From positions 7,030,064 to 7,094,063 of the forward strand of contig NC_067115.1 in NCBI RefSeq assembly GCF_021347895.1: 64,000 nucleotides of DNA, read 5' to 3'. Every line of letters begins with the position of its first letter. Position 1 is the first letter of the stretch. The stretch is from Acanthochromis polyacanthus (lineage: Eukaryota; Chordata; Actinopteri; Pomacentridae). The notes beneath the pieces are model-generated. The model saw nothing but the letters and a program-made list of their open reading frames with translations, was not told the DNA's origin and ran no database searches. The position numbers and the translations under genes were made by a program. This document shows positions 1 to 9,870 of this stretch, piece after piece.

Positions 1-900
1 CAGCGGTATGAAGCTCTTTGCACTGCATCAGCTCGAAAAAATTCTTCCATTTTGAAATCAAATCATAGCATTCAAGGCATCAAGGTCGAGCACCAGTTCC
101 CCGGGAGTGAAGGAATCCACCAGGTTGCCTTTTTATATGCGATTCCAGATGCCTCATTAGGGCTCGATGTCTTTCATCATTATTCTTTCATGTAATTCTG
201 TAGCACGCAGCATCTGCACTCCCCTCACAGTGTTTGTTATTTATGTAAATCATTTTCATCAGAACGCCAATAAACAACCTTTGGAGGAAAAAATAAGATT
301 GAAATGGAAAAATCACAAGGTGAACAGGCAGCATTAGCTCAATCCTGAGGAGTTTAGACCGTACACAATCAAGAAAACACCAGATGTCTTTTCACCGATT
401 ATTATTTCAAGCACGTGTCTACCGCTGCACATTTACATTCTGAGATATCTTTCCAGACTCCTATAACTGCACAATGAACAAAAAACGTCAAGATCAAAAT
501 GCTTTTTTATGGAAATAACGTCGAGTTCTCAGTGCCATGACTTGATTCTTGTATTTTCTTATTTTTCCAAAGAGATCAGAGGATATAAAAGCCGACATTT
601 ACTGGACTCACTGGAAGCCTTAAGAGACGATCAAAGGGGGAAAAAACATTTAAATTTCTTAATTAAACCTGACTTGATGCCATCACGTGATGCATTATAC
701 AGTTTGACAATAACAGTGAACAGCATTAAGCCAGAGATTTTCATGTTCCACTGAATTTTTTTTTAAATTGATATATACACAGGCTGCACAGTGACTTGGA
801 GGGTTATCACTTTCACCTTGCAGCTAGAAGATCCCTGGTTCACAAAACAAATAAACAAATGAAACTGAAAAGATAATCTATTTACAAACCAGAATGTATT
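1..900. other. intergenic DNA, no gene seen
   Basis: I see no splice-flanked coding exon, RNA gene or recognisable repeat in this stretch. It is AT-rich, with only short chance ORFs such as the 81-codon one at 509-754, which has no recognisable motif. It lies far downstream of the minus-strand receptor gene. Confidence 0.5.
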
Positions 901-1053
901 CTAAAATTTTGGTTTGTTGCATCTGCCACCCTTGGCTGATATAACAGCTGAACAGACTCGCGGCATTCTTTCTACAATGGAAGTCAAATATTCTTCAGGA
1001 ATTGCCTTACAAGAGCACAAAAAGAGAAAGCCAAACAAGAAAATAAAAAATCA

Positions 1054-1287
1054 GCCATCACGGATCATTGCAGAAGACAACACGTTATGGACTGGGACGG
1101 GGAGAGGATTATAACCTCGGAGACTAACAAACAGAGACGATGGATCAAGGAAGCCATTGAGATCAGGAAGCGGGCGGGCTACATTATGAACCGGGACAAG
1201 GGAGCCTACATCCTCTCGCATACCTGGGACACCATCCTCCGGAGACCACTGGACGGCGGGAGGCGTGGTCGGTTTGACAGATTTTGA
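1054..1287 (+). pseudogene. GIY-YIG endonuclease C-terminal fragment of a Penelope-like ORF
   Basis: The frame reads AITDHCRRQHVMDWDGERI, then WIKEAIEIRK, MNRDKGAYILSHTWDTIL and a stop at about 1285. The block EAIEIRK...MNRD.GAY.LSHTWD is the recurrent C-terminal end of the endonuclease domain in vertebrate and coral Penelope-like proteins. There is no start codon belonging to a full gene and no reverse transcriptase upstream, so it is a fragment without function. Confidence 0.72.
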
Positions 1288-1309
1288 TAGATCTGTCAAA
1301 CCGACCACG
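1264..1309. repeat. perfect 19-bp hairpin spanning the endonuclease stop codon
   Basis: Bases 1264-1282 and 1291-1309 are exact reverse complements (arm cgtggtcggtttgacagat) separated by 8 bases. The stop codon of the GIY-YIG fragment lies in the loop. A perfect 19-bp stem in an otherwise decayed element suggests either a recent insertion or a structural role in the element's RNA. Confidence 0.9.
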
Positions 1310-1845
1310 TGATAAAAAGGACACGTCACCAAATGTCAGATGACGCTCTGAGGAAGACAGCAGAAGCTGTTGAAACATGTCAGCAAGGTAAAAACAACTC
1401 TTTCCGAATTGTCGGTTTAAATAAGTAACACTATCGTATTCTTCAGGAAGTTCTTTCCAACTCTGTTGCAGAAGTTCCCTTAAATGTGTGGCACTTGTAG
1501 GCTGCTTTGCTTTCAATCTTCTGTCCAGTTTATCCCAAACCAGTCAGAACCACACCCGAGGAAGGTGGCCATCTTCCTCGACCAGTTGGGTTGAGAGTGG
1601 GATGAGGGTGGTGGTGATGGCAGGAGGTGTTGTGGTGGGGACAGCAGGATAACAGGTGGTGAGGCCAGTGGCTGTAGATCAGAGATGTGTCTCCAGATTC
1701 AGACATCCGTGGAGAGAACAAGCACAAGACAGAGGACCTTAGGGAAACACAGAGTTAGTGACAAGTAATGGTGATGTATAATCATATAGAGAGAATAAAG
1801 GAGAGGAGCCCAGTGCATCATGGGAATCCCCGTGGCAGTCTGAAC

Positions 1846-1945
1846 TAGGGATGTGCGGACTAGTCGTTTAATCGTTTAACCGCCGACTCATTTATTAAAC
1901 GTTTAGTATTTTACTAGTCGGTTAAACGCTAGTGTGCCCAGAGGG
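1846..1945. mobile_element. short hAT-like terminal fragment
   Basis: The sequence tagggatgtgcggactagtc, followed by AT-rich inverted motifs (tttaaacg, tagtcggttaaacg), resembles the end of fish hAT elements that begin TAGGGATGT. It appears embedded in the LINE relic just before its gtagagggagtgtctgcctc segment. I cannot find a matching second terminus or an 8-bp duplication, so the class is tentative. Confidence 0.35.
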
Positions 1946-2210
1946 GTAGAGGGAGTGTCTGCCTCCTGAACCCAAACTGGGATCTGATTCCACAACAGAA
2001 GACCCTGAAAACTGAAGGCTCTGCCTCAGTTTCTGCTTCTGGAAGCTCTGGGAACCACAAGTAAACCTGCAGTCTGAGAGTGAAGGGCTCTGTTAGGATG
2101 ATATCGTACAGTGAGACCTTTAAGATAAGATGGAGCTTGGTGAGTTTTAGATGTTAGAAGCTGGATTTTAAATTCTGTCCTGGATTTTACAGCGAACCAG
2201 TGGAGAGAGG

Positions 2211-2794
2211 TAGCCTAGCCGCGCTAGACAACCCACGGCAACAAATTTAATTCTCTGCCAGGGAGGGTCTAGTTACCCTCCATAAGGCTCGAGGCTGGAT
2301 TCTCCTAAAACTGGCCGGACCAATCACCATGAAGTGTAGAGTCAGAAGGCGGGCGTAACTAAGTGACGACAGAGGCGTGACGATTCTGACAGAAACAACC
2401 GGCGCACAATAAACGGTTATCTTTCCACTCGGCTTTGGCCACAGCCCTTAAAGATTTGAAGCTAAAATTCAACTTGAAAAGATAAACAAAGGACGGCACT
2501 TAAGTGTTTCATTGAGAAGAAAGACGTATTTGGACTTATGCCGACGGGATATGGCAAATCCTTAATATACCAGTTGGCTCCGCAGCTCTACTGGTTGGGA
2601 AGCTAATGGGACTTAGCCACAATCCGCCGGTGCTCTCGGAACCACGTCAGCCTATTCGTTGCGTTGACTGGTTGTATACCTACCCAATTGCTGCAGAGGG
2701 ATTTGATAGACAACCTTTTAGCCCGCCTCCCTCCCTGTCGAGCTTCCCTCGACCCTTGTGCCGTCAGAAACATGGGTGTAGCATGGCTAGGCTA
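2211..2794 (+). mobile_element. 584-bp DNA transposon with 16-bp inverted ends and 9-bp target duplication
   Basis: The ends tagcctagccgcgcta (2211-2226) and the reverse complement of 2779-2794 (tagcctagccatgcta) match at 14 of 16 positions. The element is flanked by perfect 9-bp direct repeats, ggagagagg, at 2202-2210 and 2795-2803. Removing it restores the LINE sequence. A 9-bp duplication fits Mutator-like superfamilies, but no transposase is visible and the class is inferred. Inside lies a scrap of RecQ-like helicase coding sequence. Confidence 0.85.
2445..2610 (+). pseudogene. RecQ-like helicase fragment (Walker A region) inside a transposon
   Basis: One frame reads FIEKKDVFGLMPTGYGKSLI then YQLAP, a clear motif I / Walker A segment (GxxPTGxGKS type) of the RecQ superfamily-2 helicases. 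Upstream, ALKDLKLKFNLK looks like the preceding helix but is interrupted by a stop and frameshift. The rest of the helicase is missing; after YWLGS a stop follows. Such RecQ-like pieces occur in repetitive fish elements. This copy cannot encode a helicase. Confidence 0.7.
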
Positions 2795-2990
2795 GGAGAG
2801 AGGCTAATATGGGAAAAATCTGATCTCTCACTGGTTCCTGTCAGAACTCTGGCTGCAGCATTTTGTATCAGCTGGAGGTTTTGAAGAGAGTTATTGGGAC
2901 ATCCTGATAATAAGGAATTACAGTAGTCAAACTTAGAAGTTATAAATGCATGGACTGGTTTCTCCGCATCACTCTGTTCTGTATGAAAGC

Positions 2991-3870
2991 GTGAAGGTAA
3001 ACTCTTACTCTGTGACTGAAACAAGACAAAATTATTATTTTTCAACAATGTGTATTGCATTATTCAGTCTGAGCAGTCAGATAGAAACATATATTAACTG
3101 TATGAACTTCAAGCTGTCTGAACATTGTTTTTGTTGCCATTTTTAACTCACTGTGGGCTCGATTTTCTCTGCAATATAAAGTCCTGCATCTCTATGGAAA
3201 CAGAACAGCCATGAAAGAGAGAGAAGTCAGAAATGTCTTCTGACAGAATGACAATGTAAGAATGACAGAAATTATATAAAATAGACAAAAGTAAAGTAAA
3301 ATATCTACTTTTGTTGTAAAAATGTAGAGTCAACATTTTGAACATTTGTCCTCTGCACCTCAGCAGTAGAAAGATGCTTCACCGTGCTGAATGTGTTTTC
3401 CAACTACTTGCTCCTCTGTACACTGTTTTTGAACCATGTTACATTTATTTTATTGATCCACTATGTTTTATTTTCCTTTCAGTGCTGCTCTGTGAACATA
3501 CTGGTTGCAGTTTAGCTGAAGAGTCACAAATTTAGGTCATTTTGCTCACAGCTGAGTCACTAAGGGCTTCTTGGTTGCAATCAGGAGCCCAGACTTTTGC
3601 AAACTGTTTATTTATTTTTATTTTACTGAAAATTTGAAAATAACACAAATATAATAATGTTATTTTCATGAAATATCTCAAGTTTAACCTTAGATTTAGT
3701 TCATTTTACTGCCAGAACGGCATGTCACCTCACATATGTTTAGTTCAAGGACTGACAAAAGGTTCATGAAGGTCTTTATAGTTACTGGAACTGTTAAATG
3801 CTGTAATTTGGGCAATTTTTGTAAAGATAACATGTCTTTGTAACACACCGGTTGGTTTTGGGGTTCAGAG
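2991..3870 (+). repeat. unclassified dispersed repeat R1, copy a
   Basis: This stretch shares an ordered series of similar blocks with 6700-7990 (inverted) and 18930-19690. The blocks are ctgtgactgaaacaagac; tgaacttcaagctgt; an actcactgtgggctc segment followed by tcctgcatctctatggaaac; and gagtcactaagggcttc. It ends near ggttttggggttcagaggg. No ORF or terminal inverted repeat is recognisable. Divergence among copies implies an old family. Confidence 0.6.
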
Positions 3871-3879
3871 GGTTGAAGA

Positions 3880-6690
3880 GTAAATGAAGATGGACATTAT
3901 AAATGTAGATTTAATGGGGAATTACCCAGAATACACTCCTCTCAATACTTAGAACACAAGCGTTTGTTCTTTTCAGTAACAACATGAAATAAGCACAATA
4001 ATTCACGTAATTTTGCACATATTATTATAGAAAATGCAATTAGATTCATATATATTCCATTTTATTTTGAATTGTACCTGGTGCATAAACTTTGTCTTTT
4101 ACTTTATAGAAATACAGGCATTTGCACCACAAACAGATGCTCAAACTGGAGCATAGAAATCCAGCAGAATGCAGTAAATGAAGCGTTTGATGCTCAGTAT
4201 TCAAATGAAACCTCCTCCCATGGCGAACACTAATATTCTTACAGCAACCATCCACATTAAACAACATTCATAGTTTACAGAAGAAGTCAAAAGACAACCA
4301 GCAAACTGTTCCTGACAGACTCTGAGTTAAACCCGGCTGAACCTGGTGTCTCTCATGTATTCCTGTGCAGTCGGTGCTGGTGGGTGTAACCTTATTTCAA
4401 GGTTTTTCACTCTGCAGAGGAGCGAACTCCCAAAGAAGCTCGACTCTGCTGTTACTCGATTGTTACTGCTGCCTCTAAACTTTATGGAGGGAATAAATAA
4501 ACCTCAAGGCACGTCTTGCGGTGTTTATCTCCAACGGCCCAGCTGAATGGGAAATACAGCGGATTTCAGCGTATTGGAAATCAAGTCTCGCTGCACTGTC
4601 TCCTGCACAAAGTGGAGCACCGGCCGATCTTTTAATCACTCTGCTGAAAGAAAGCATCCAAAATAAAGCGGCTAATTGATCCAAACAACGAGGTGCGAGG
4701 ACAGAAACCCGAGCAGCAGTGCACAGAGCAGAAAGATCTGCATACACAGTGACACAATAGCTTCAGACAGTCTCCATATGGGGCTTTTGGAGCCAGTAAA
4801 ATTGGAAATGAAAGCACAGATGCTGTCGCAATACATCGGGGGATCAGAATTCAACAAAGACTCTCAGAAGTGTCAGGATGTGGCAACAGGACTACGACTA
4901 GTGTTGCTGAGGAGAGGCACCTTCTGACAGCTTCACTTAGTGCATCATCCCTGTTTTTACGGCAGCCAAATTATCATATTTCATATGTCAGTCAAATATG
5001 AAAGATGGCTGTTATCCGCCGGCTAAAGCAACAGTGTGAAGTGTTTTTCACTTTCAGATAGATAATCTTCTTTATGAAGTACTTTATGATTAGAGACTTT
5101 AATAAGTTTCAATCCATTTAGCCTTCTTAAAAGTAATCAAACTTAGCAAATGCCTCAGTATCCCTTGTACTTATCTTTTAATGGGTTATTTTAATGGGTA
5201 GTGCTAATCCAAATATCTAAATTATTATCAAGATGCAGCCATCATATTGATGTTCGACTGTGCATCTGATATATCAGCCTCATCTATCTCTGCAGCCATG
5301 CTGAACCCTCTAATTGGCCTCCGTGACCTTCTACTTTGCACAGGCGGCTGCTGCCACTTAGATGAAACTAATTATTTGAAACAAGACAAGTCGCTTTATT
5401 TCGTCTCGAGCATGCTGATATTTACTGGCCTGTTTTTTAAACTTGCTGTCACATTTTTGCGATGACTAAAGCTTTGTACTGCAGCGGTTTCACATTTGTG
5501 GAACAAAAAGCTTAACTGCTGCTTGTGGAAGTCATGGGTAGCAGTAGCACTGTCTGCTTTTTGTGCACATTGCAAAAACGTGACAGAAGGAAACTTCGCA
5601 ATTTATAGTTGCAGCAACAAAGAAAATCTTACTGTTTAAAATTCAGAATTACACAAACTTCAAGTCAAAGCTGTGTTGAAACATATTTATGTTTTGCCTG
5701 TTTAATTGAAAGACAACTGTCAACATTTATCCTTAATTGTTGATTGGCTCTCACACTTGTTACATGATCGTTGATCGTCAGATAGAGCTGTGGACATAAT
5801 TATCAATAATTACTGTCACTGCGAACTTGTAAAAAACAAACCAAGAAAAACAACAGTACTGACTTTGGAAAAACACTGAATATCTGATCTGATGATGAAC
5901 ATGCTGAAAATCAGTCGACTACAAATAGGAAAAAAAATCTCAGTTTTGTCTGAAAGTTTATATGCTGACTTGTGTTTTTTTTTTTTTAATTTCCTTTTTA
6001 ATTTTTATTTGTTGAAGATGTTGCCTGACTCACTGAATGCAGGCTATGGGTATAATCCTGCCATTGGCCACTTGTGACAGCTGATAAGCATCCATTTCAC
6101 TACAGCAAACAAAAACAACAACCTCTTAGCAGCAAACTATCACGCTGAAAATTCCAGTTTTGCTGAGGATTTGGATGATGCAGTAAAGCAGCTCTGCTAG
6201 TTTTTAGCAGTGGATTATCTATTTTAATGACACTGCTATCACTCTGCATGCCAATGTTACACCATGACCATTTCACACGTCACTTTTTTGAGGAAACACC
6301 ACATGCTTCACTTTGCCCCACCGACAACGACCAGGATTAGGTTAAAGGAATACGAACAAACCGGAGTGTTATTTTCCTATAGCGGGATGATAGTGTGGCT
6401 ATGTTTCATGTTTCAGTTCCTTAGTAAAATGTGTGAAAGTGTTTACACTTTAGTCAGCTAAGTTCTGCCTTTCCTTTCATTCACATTCAAAAACAAACAT
6501 TTAAAAGGATTCCTGTAAAACTCCTAATTTTGGAAAGTTGCATGAAGCTCCACCCCCAAGTTGCCACAAATGTAGCTTTAAGCATGTTTGCTGTGTTTAC
6601 ACTGTGATAGATTCAGTAGTTGTATGAGGTCATATTTCACAATTATGTCAAATATTTTGTTTATTTCATGTTATTCTACATCTGCAGTGT
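3880..6690. other. intergenic DNA; possible conserved non-coding block at 4470-4960
   Basis: No exon, RNA gene or recognised transposon was found. The part at about 4470-4960 is more GC-balanced and lacks low-complexity runs, unlike the AT-rich flanks, which is the usual look of single-copy, possibly conserved non-coding DNA. That is an impression only; no alignment was possible. Confidence 0.35.
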
Positions 6691-6699
6691 TCACCTTTC

Positions 6700-7990
6700 T
6701 TTACTCTTTAACACTCCTAATCCCAAAACCCACCAGAGGGTGTGAAAGACACATTATCTTTAAAAGAAATCCCAGAACTACATCATATATTAAAGCCAAA
6801 ACCTGTGAAAATAGAAACATTTTTAGATTTTCAACAGAGAGTTCTTGAATTAATCCTCCATTTCTGAATCTTAAAATCGTGATATTTCAGAAAGATTACT
6901 TCTCTATGTGCCTCATTCAAAAATTTACCAAAACGATTACCTGTTTACATCAGATTTTTTAGGAAATTTAAAATTCTGGGCTCCTTATTCAGGGATGTGA
7001 TTTTTCCGCGAATTCGCGGAATTCCGCTTTTTTTCAGGGATGGGAATTTACCGCGGATCCGCGGATTTCCGCCGATTTCATTTATTTGAACGCCGATTTC
7101 ACAAGTTTGAACCCTTTATTGTCGCTGATACTCCTGCGCGATGGTAACGACGTTAACGATAGCTTGTTAATGACGATTGTAAACGGCCCAGCGATTGGAA
7201 GTCGCTGCGCCGCCGCCGCCGCCTCCCCCCCAGCAACAACTTTGCGCTAGAATCAGAACTTGCTGATCCCATCCCTGCTTATTGCAACTGAAGAGCCATT
7301 AGTGACTCAGCTGTGACCAAAGTGACAAAGGTTTTCTGACTATTTAGCTGAACTGCTGTAAGTGTATTTACAGATCAGTAATGTGAGAAAAATAAAGTGT
7401 ATTTTCATCAATAGAATAAATGCAGCATGGCTCAAAAACAGCCATCATAGTGAAACATATTTTTTTAGTGTTGATGTACAGAGAAGTGTGAAAACTGCAG
7501 AGTTTATAGAAGTTGTAATAACGGCAAAAAGTTTAAAATCTAAAGCATGTGGAACCATTTTATTTTCTAGTGCTGGGAACAACTTGTGATGTTGTACAAG
7601 TTGATTTCAGGTTTTGCACTTTTTGTGAAACAAATAAAGAGATTTAACTTTGTTTTTGTCCATTTTGAATGATTCATGACATTCATATTGCACAGAAGTC
7701 ACTCCTGAGTTTTCTCTCCTCCTTCATTGTTGCTCTGTTTCTATAGAGTTACAGAACTTTATATTAGACTGAAAAATGAGCCCAAAACTGAGGAAACATA
7801 TGGCAGGAACAAAAAATAACACTCAGAAACAGCTTGAAGTTCAGAGGGTTCATGTGCATTTTTCTGACTGTCAGTATTAAACAATTTAATACTCGCTGTT
7901 GGAAAAGTCCATTTAGTCTTGTTTCAGTCAAAGAGTGAGAGTTTGCCTTCATGTTTTCAAACAGGACATAATTAACAATCACAATGACAG
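6700..7990 (-). repeat. unclassified dispersed repeat R1, copy b (inverted), carrying a nested element
   Basis: The reverse complement of 7680-7960 matches 3000-3250 block by block: a gactgaaacaagac block, then tgaacttcaagctgt, a tctaatataaagt block and ctctatagaaacagagc. The left part holds ccaaaacccaccagagg, the reverse of the ggttttggggttc block of copy a. A 288-bp transposon at 6990-7277 splits this copy between gggctcc and the gccattagtgactcagc block. Confidence 0.6.
6990..7277. mobile_element. 288-bp MITE with CAGGGATG ends and 6-bp target duplication
   Basis: The element begins cagggatgtgatttttccgc and ends with the reverse complement of cagggatgggatc. Perfect 6-bp direct repeats (cttatt) flank it at 6984-6989 and 7278-7283. 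A second copy of the terminal motif (cagggatgggaatttaccgc) lies inside at 7036. It also contains a short GCC-triplet run near 7205 and is far more GC-rich than its surroundings. No ORF is present. A 6-bp duplication excludes a standard hAT (8 bp); IS3EU-like elements are one possibility. Confidence 0.75.
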
Positions 7991-8851
7991 TTTTTTTTCC
8001 TGCGTCAGTTGAGTCCAACACTAAACAATAATAAATATTCTGACTTTGAATTATGACAAATAGCCCTGAGCTTCCCGTTCTGACTGATCAAAAATGCCGG
8101 CCTCTCTAACAGCTCTGACATGAACTAGACGATGCATATTTATGATTTCCATCTGTGAGTGTGAAGTCATAAATAATGAAACGTCTTTTTTCAAAGAGCG
8201 AGCTGATGTGTTTCATGGAGATTTTAACAGGTTTGTGAGGCTTCGTCGGGATACGCTGCTGTTGCCTTTGTGTAACGATCACATAACTGATGAATGAAAA
8301 AAACATCCAGCGGTGGAGAATCGTGGCTCTCTGGTGGTAACTGATGCAGAGGGAGGCAAAGTTTCCTCTCGGTGAAGCCCGGCATGCTTAATTGGGTGTG
8401 AAGCCTGTGCTCTTTTTTTTTTTTAGCGACAGTATTACAAAGGTCAGTGTCACTGCAGTCTGAAGCTGCTGAATGAGCAAAGAGCTTTTGATCTCACTAA
8501 GTGCTGCTGTTTGTGCAGTGTGCTCTGCCCCCCACATGGGTTCTATTGGTAGATTTGATAAATTGATTAATGTTGTTGCAGGACTTCAGTTGCCTAAACA
8601 CAGCCTCAGTGCAACCTTGTGGAAAACAGTTACTTTATACATTTATTAAAATCTGTGTAAAGCAGCAAAAGACGTTTGCCACTGCGCAGAAAATTGTTAT
8701 TAACCACCTTACCAAATATATTTAAATGATCCCAAAAATGAATCGCATATATAATAGATTAGATTTATAAATGGTAGAAAAAAGCTAAAATTAACCACAC
8801 AAGCTGCACAGACCTGAGTTCATTTTAGCCATGTACTGTATTTGAAGATGT
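7991..8851. other. intergenic DNA, no gene seen
   Basis: No splice-flanked ORF, RNA gene or classified repeat was recognised. A poly-T run lies near 8409. The stretch 8095-8345 is complex, single-copy-looking DNA that could be a non-coding conserved block, but nothing in it is diagnostic. Confidence 0.4.
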
Positions 8852-8855
8852 TTAA

Positions 8856-9399
8856 CCCTTTACGCTTCAATGCGTCGTAGGTGTACCGCCGGCGGTACAC
8901 CTACTAATTTGCATAGGAATTTCAAGAATGTCCGACGGCTGCAAACCCGATTATACAAACACTATACGCCGATGGAAAGCTTAGATTCTCATGAATCCAC
9001 CGGTATAAACCACTTTCAGATGTGATTACCACAGCGGGTCAGAAAAACACATTTGTCCGACAAAAACAAATATTCATTAATCCGTTCTCCATACACGGCT
9101 TCAACGCACACAGCGTGACTCACATTTCCGGGTTCATTATTACACACAGAAAAAAAGATTCCACAAAAAACGGCCATAATCCAACCTTTTACATCCAGAC
9201 AACACAAGCCAGTAAACTATTTTGTCCAAAACATGTCCTGAAGTCGGTATAAAATCCACGAATCGGTCGTTTTCAAGGAAATGCACCTCGCGATGTGCGT
9301 CCAATATTCCCTGTATTTTTCGTAATTTTTTTATTTAAAAATAGAATATTAGCGATTTTTTGTACTGAAAACGGCTGGAATTGACTGAAGCTTAAAGGG
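8856..9399. mobile_element. piggyBac-type MITE, copy 1
   Basis: The 544-bp element begins ccctttacgcttca and ends tgaagcttaaaggg, so its termini are inverted repeats starting CCC. It is flanked on both sides by TTAA (8852-8855 and 9400-9403), the piggyBac target duplication. Just inside the left end is the palindrome gtaccgccggcggtac. There is no transposase, so it depended on an autonomous relative. A closely related copy sits at 39047-39577. The 76- and 63-codon ORFs inside are non-coding. Confidence 0.85.
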
Positions 9400-9449
9400 T
9401 TAAACCCTTCTTGAAGTCACCTCTAGGTTTCTGAGATTGCTATATAGTT

Positions 9450-9870
9450 TTATAGCTTATTGTGTGTCTTGGCTCCTCCTATTTCCGAGTTAGTGCTAAA
9501 ACAAGCAAAGAGCCGGAACCCGAATGGGATACTTAACTGTGATTGTGGCAAACTTTCACTTAAAACAGCCACGCCCTGCATTATACACATCTTTAAAACT
9601 TGATGCAATTTAAATAAGTGAATTCTATAAAAGTGCTCCCTCTGCAGTCATCATGAATGTGAAATTAGCTTTAGAGACCAAAACTGATTTTTGCACCAGG
9701 CTGTAACATGTTTATTTCTGACATAAAGTTGGACATTTTAACATGGAGGTCCATTGGGATCGACTGACTTTAAGGGTCAGCCTCAAGTGGACATTTAAGG
9801 AACTGCAGTTTTTGCCACTTTTGCATTGGCTTGACTTTTTGGAACCTTAGTTGTAATGGCTTAGATGTAA
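9450..9870 (+). repeat. fish dispersed repeat, common in 3' UTRs (tentative)
   Basis: The blocks gagaccaaaactgatttttg, aggctgtaacatgtttattt and cagcctcaagtggacattta followed by aggaactgcagtttttg are ones I recognise as a frequent teleost interspersed repeat. I cannot name its class or define exact ends; no inverted repeats or duplications are visible. Confidence 0.45.

Larger units (their letters stand above)
1002..1436 (+). mobile_element. 5'-truncated Penelope-like retroelement with 13-bp target-site duplication
   Basis: A 435-bp insertion is bounded by perfect 13-bp direct repeats (tattcttcaggaa) at 989-1001 and 1437-1449, and it interrupts the Tc1 relic. It contains the C-terminal part of a GIY-YIG-endonuclease-type ORF, followed by a sequence with the gaagctgttgaaacatgtc motif typical of Penelope-like 3' regions. 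Penelope-like elements encode a reverse transcriptase plus a GIY-YIG endonuclease; only the distal end survives here, as expected for 5' truncation during target-primed insertion. The class assignment rests on remembered protein similarity. Confidence 0.75.
901..1550 (-). pseudogene. Tc1-like transposase C-terminal relic, split by a retroelement
   Basis: Read on the minus strand, about 1550-1440 gives a Tc1-type transposase C-terminal region (DKLDRRLKAKQPTSATHLRE, then LLQQSWKELPEEY). The frame resumes at 1010-901 as PEEYLTSIVERMPRVCSAV and ISAKGG, ending in a stop at 901-903. This is the usual end of fish Tc1-family DDE transposases, which cut and paste DNA at TA sites. The catalytic part further upstream is absent, so it is a dead fragment. 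A Penelope-like fragment lies between the two halves, and the duplicated target encodes the repeated PEEY. Confidence 0.8.
1550..2990 (-). mobile_element. L2/CR1-type LINE fragment, minus strand, interrupted by a DNA transposon
   Basis: On the minus strand, 2960-2830 reads FITSKFDYCNSLLSGCPN, then NLQLIQNAAARVLTGT, the well-known C-terminal part of non-LTR retrotransposon reverse transcriptases. After skipping 2211-2803 the frame continues HWFAVKSRTEFKIQLLTSK, then APSYLKGL and AFSFQGLLLWNQIPV. The lower part (about 1560-1845) resembles the trailing region of the same fish repeat (cagtgcatcatgggaatccc). The element is truncated and full of stops, so it is inactive. Confidence 0.75.
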
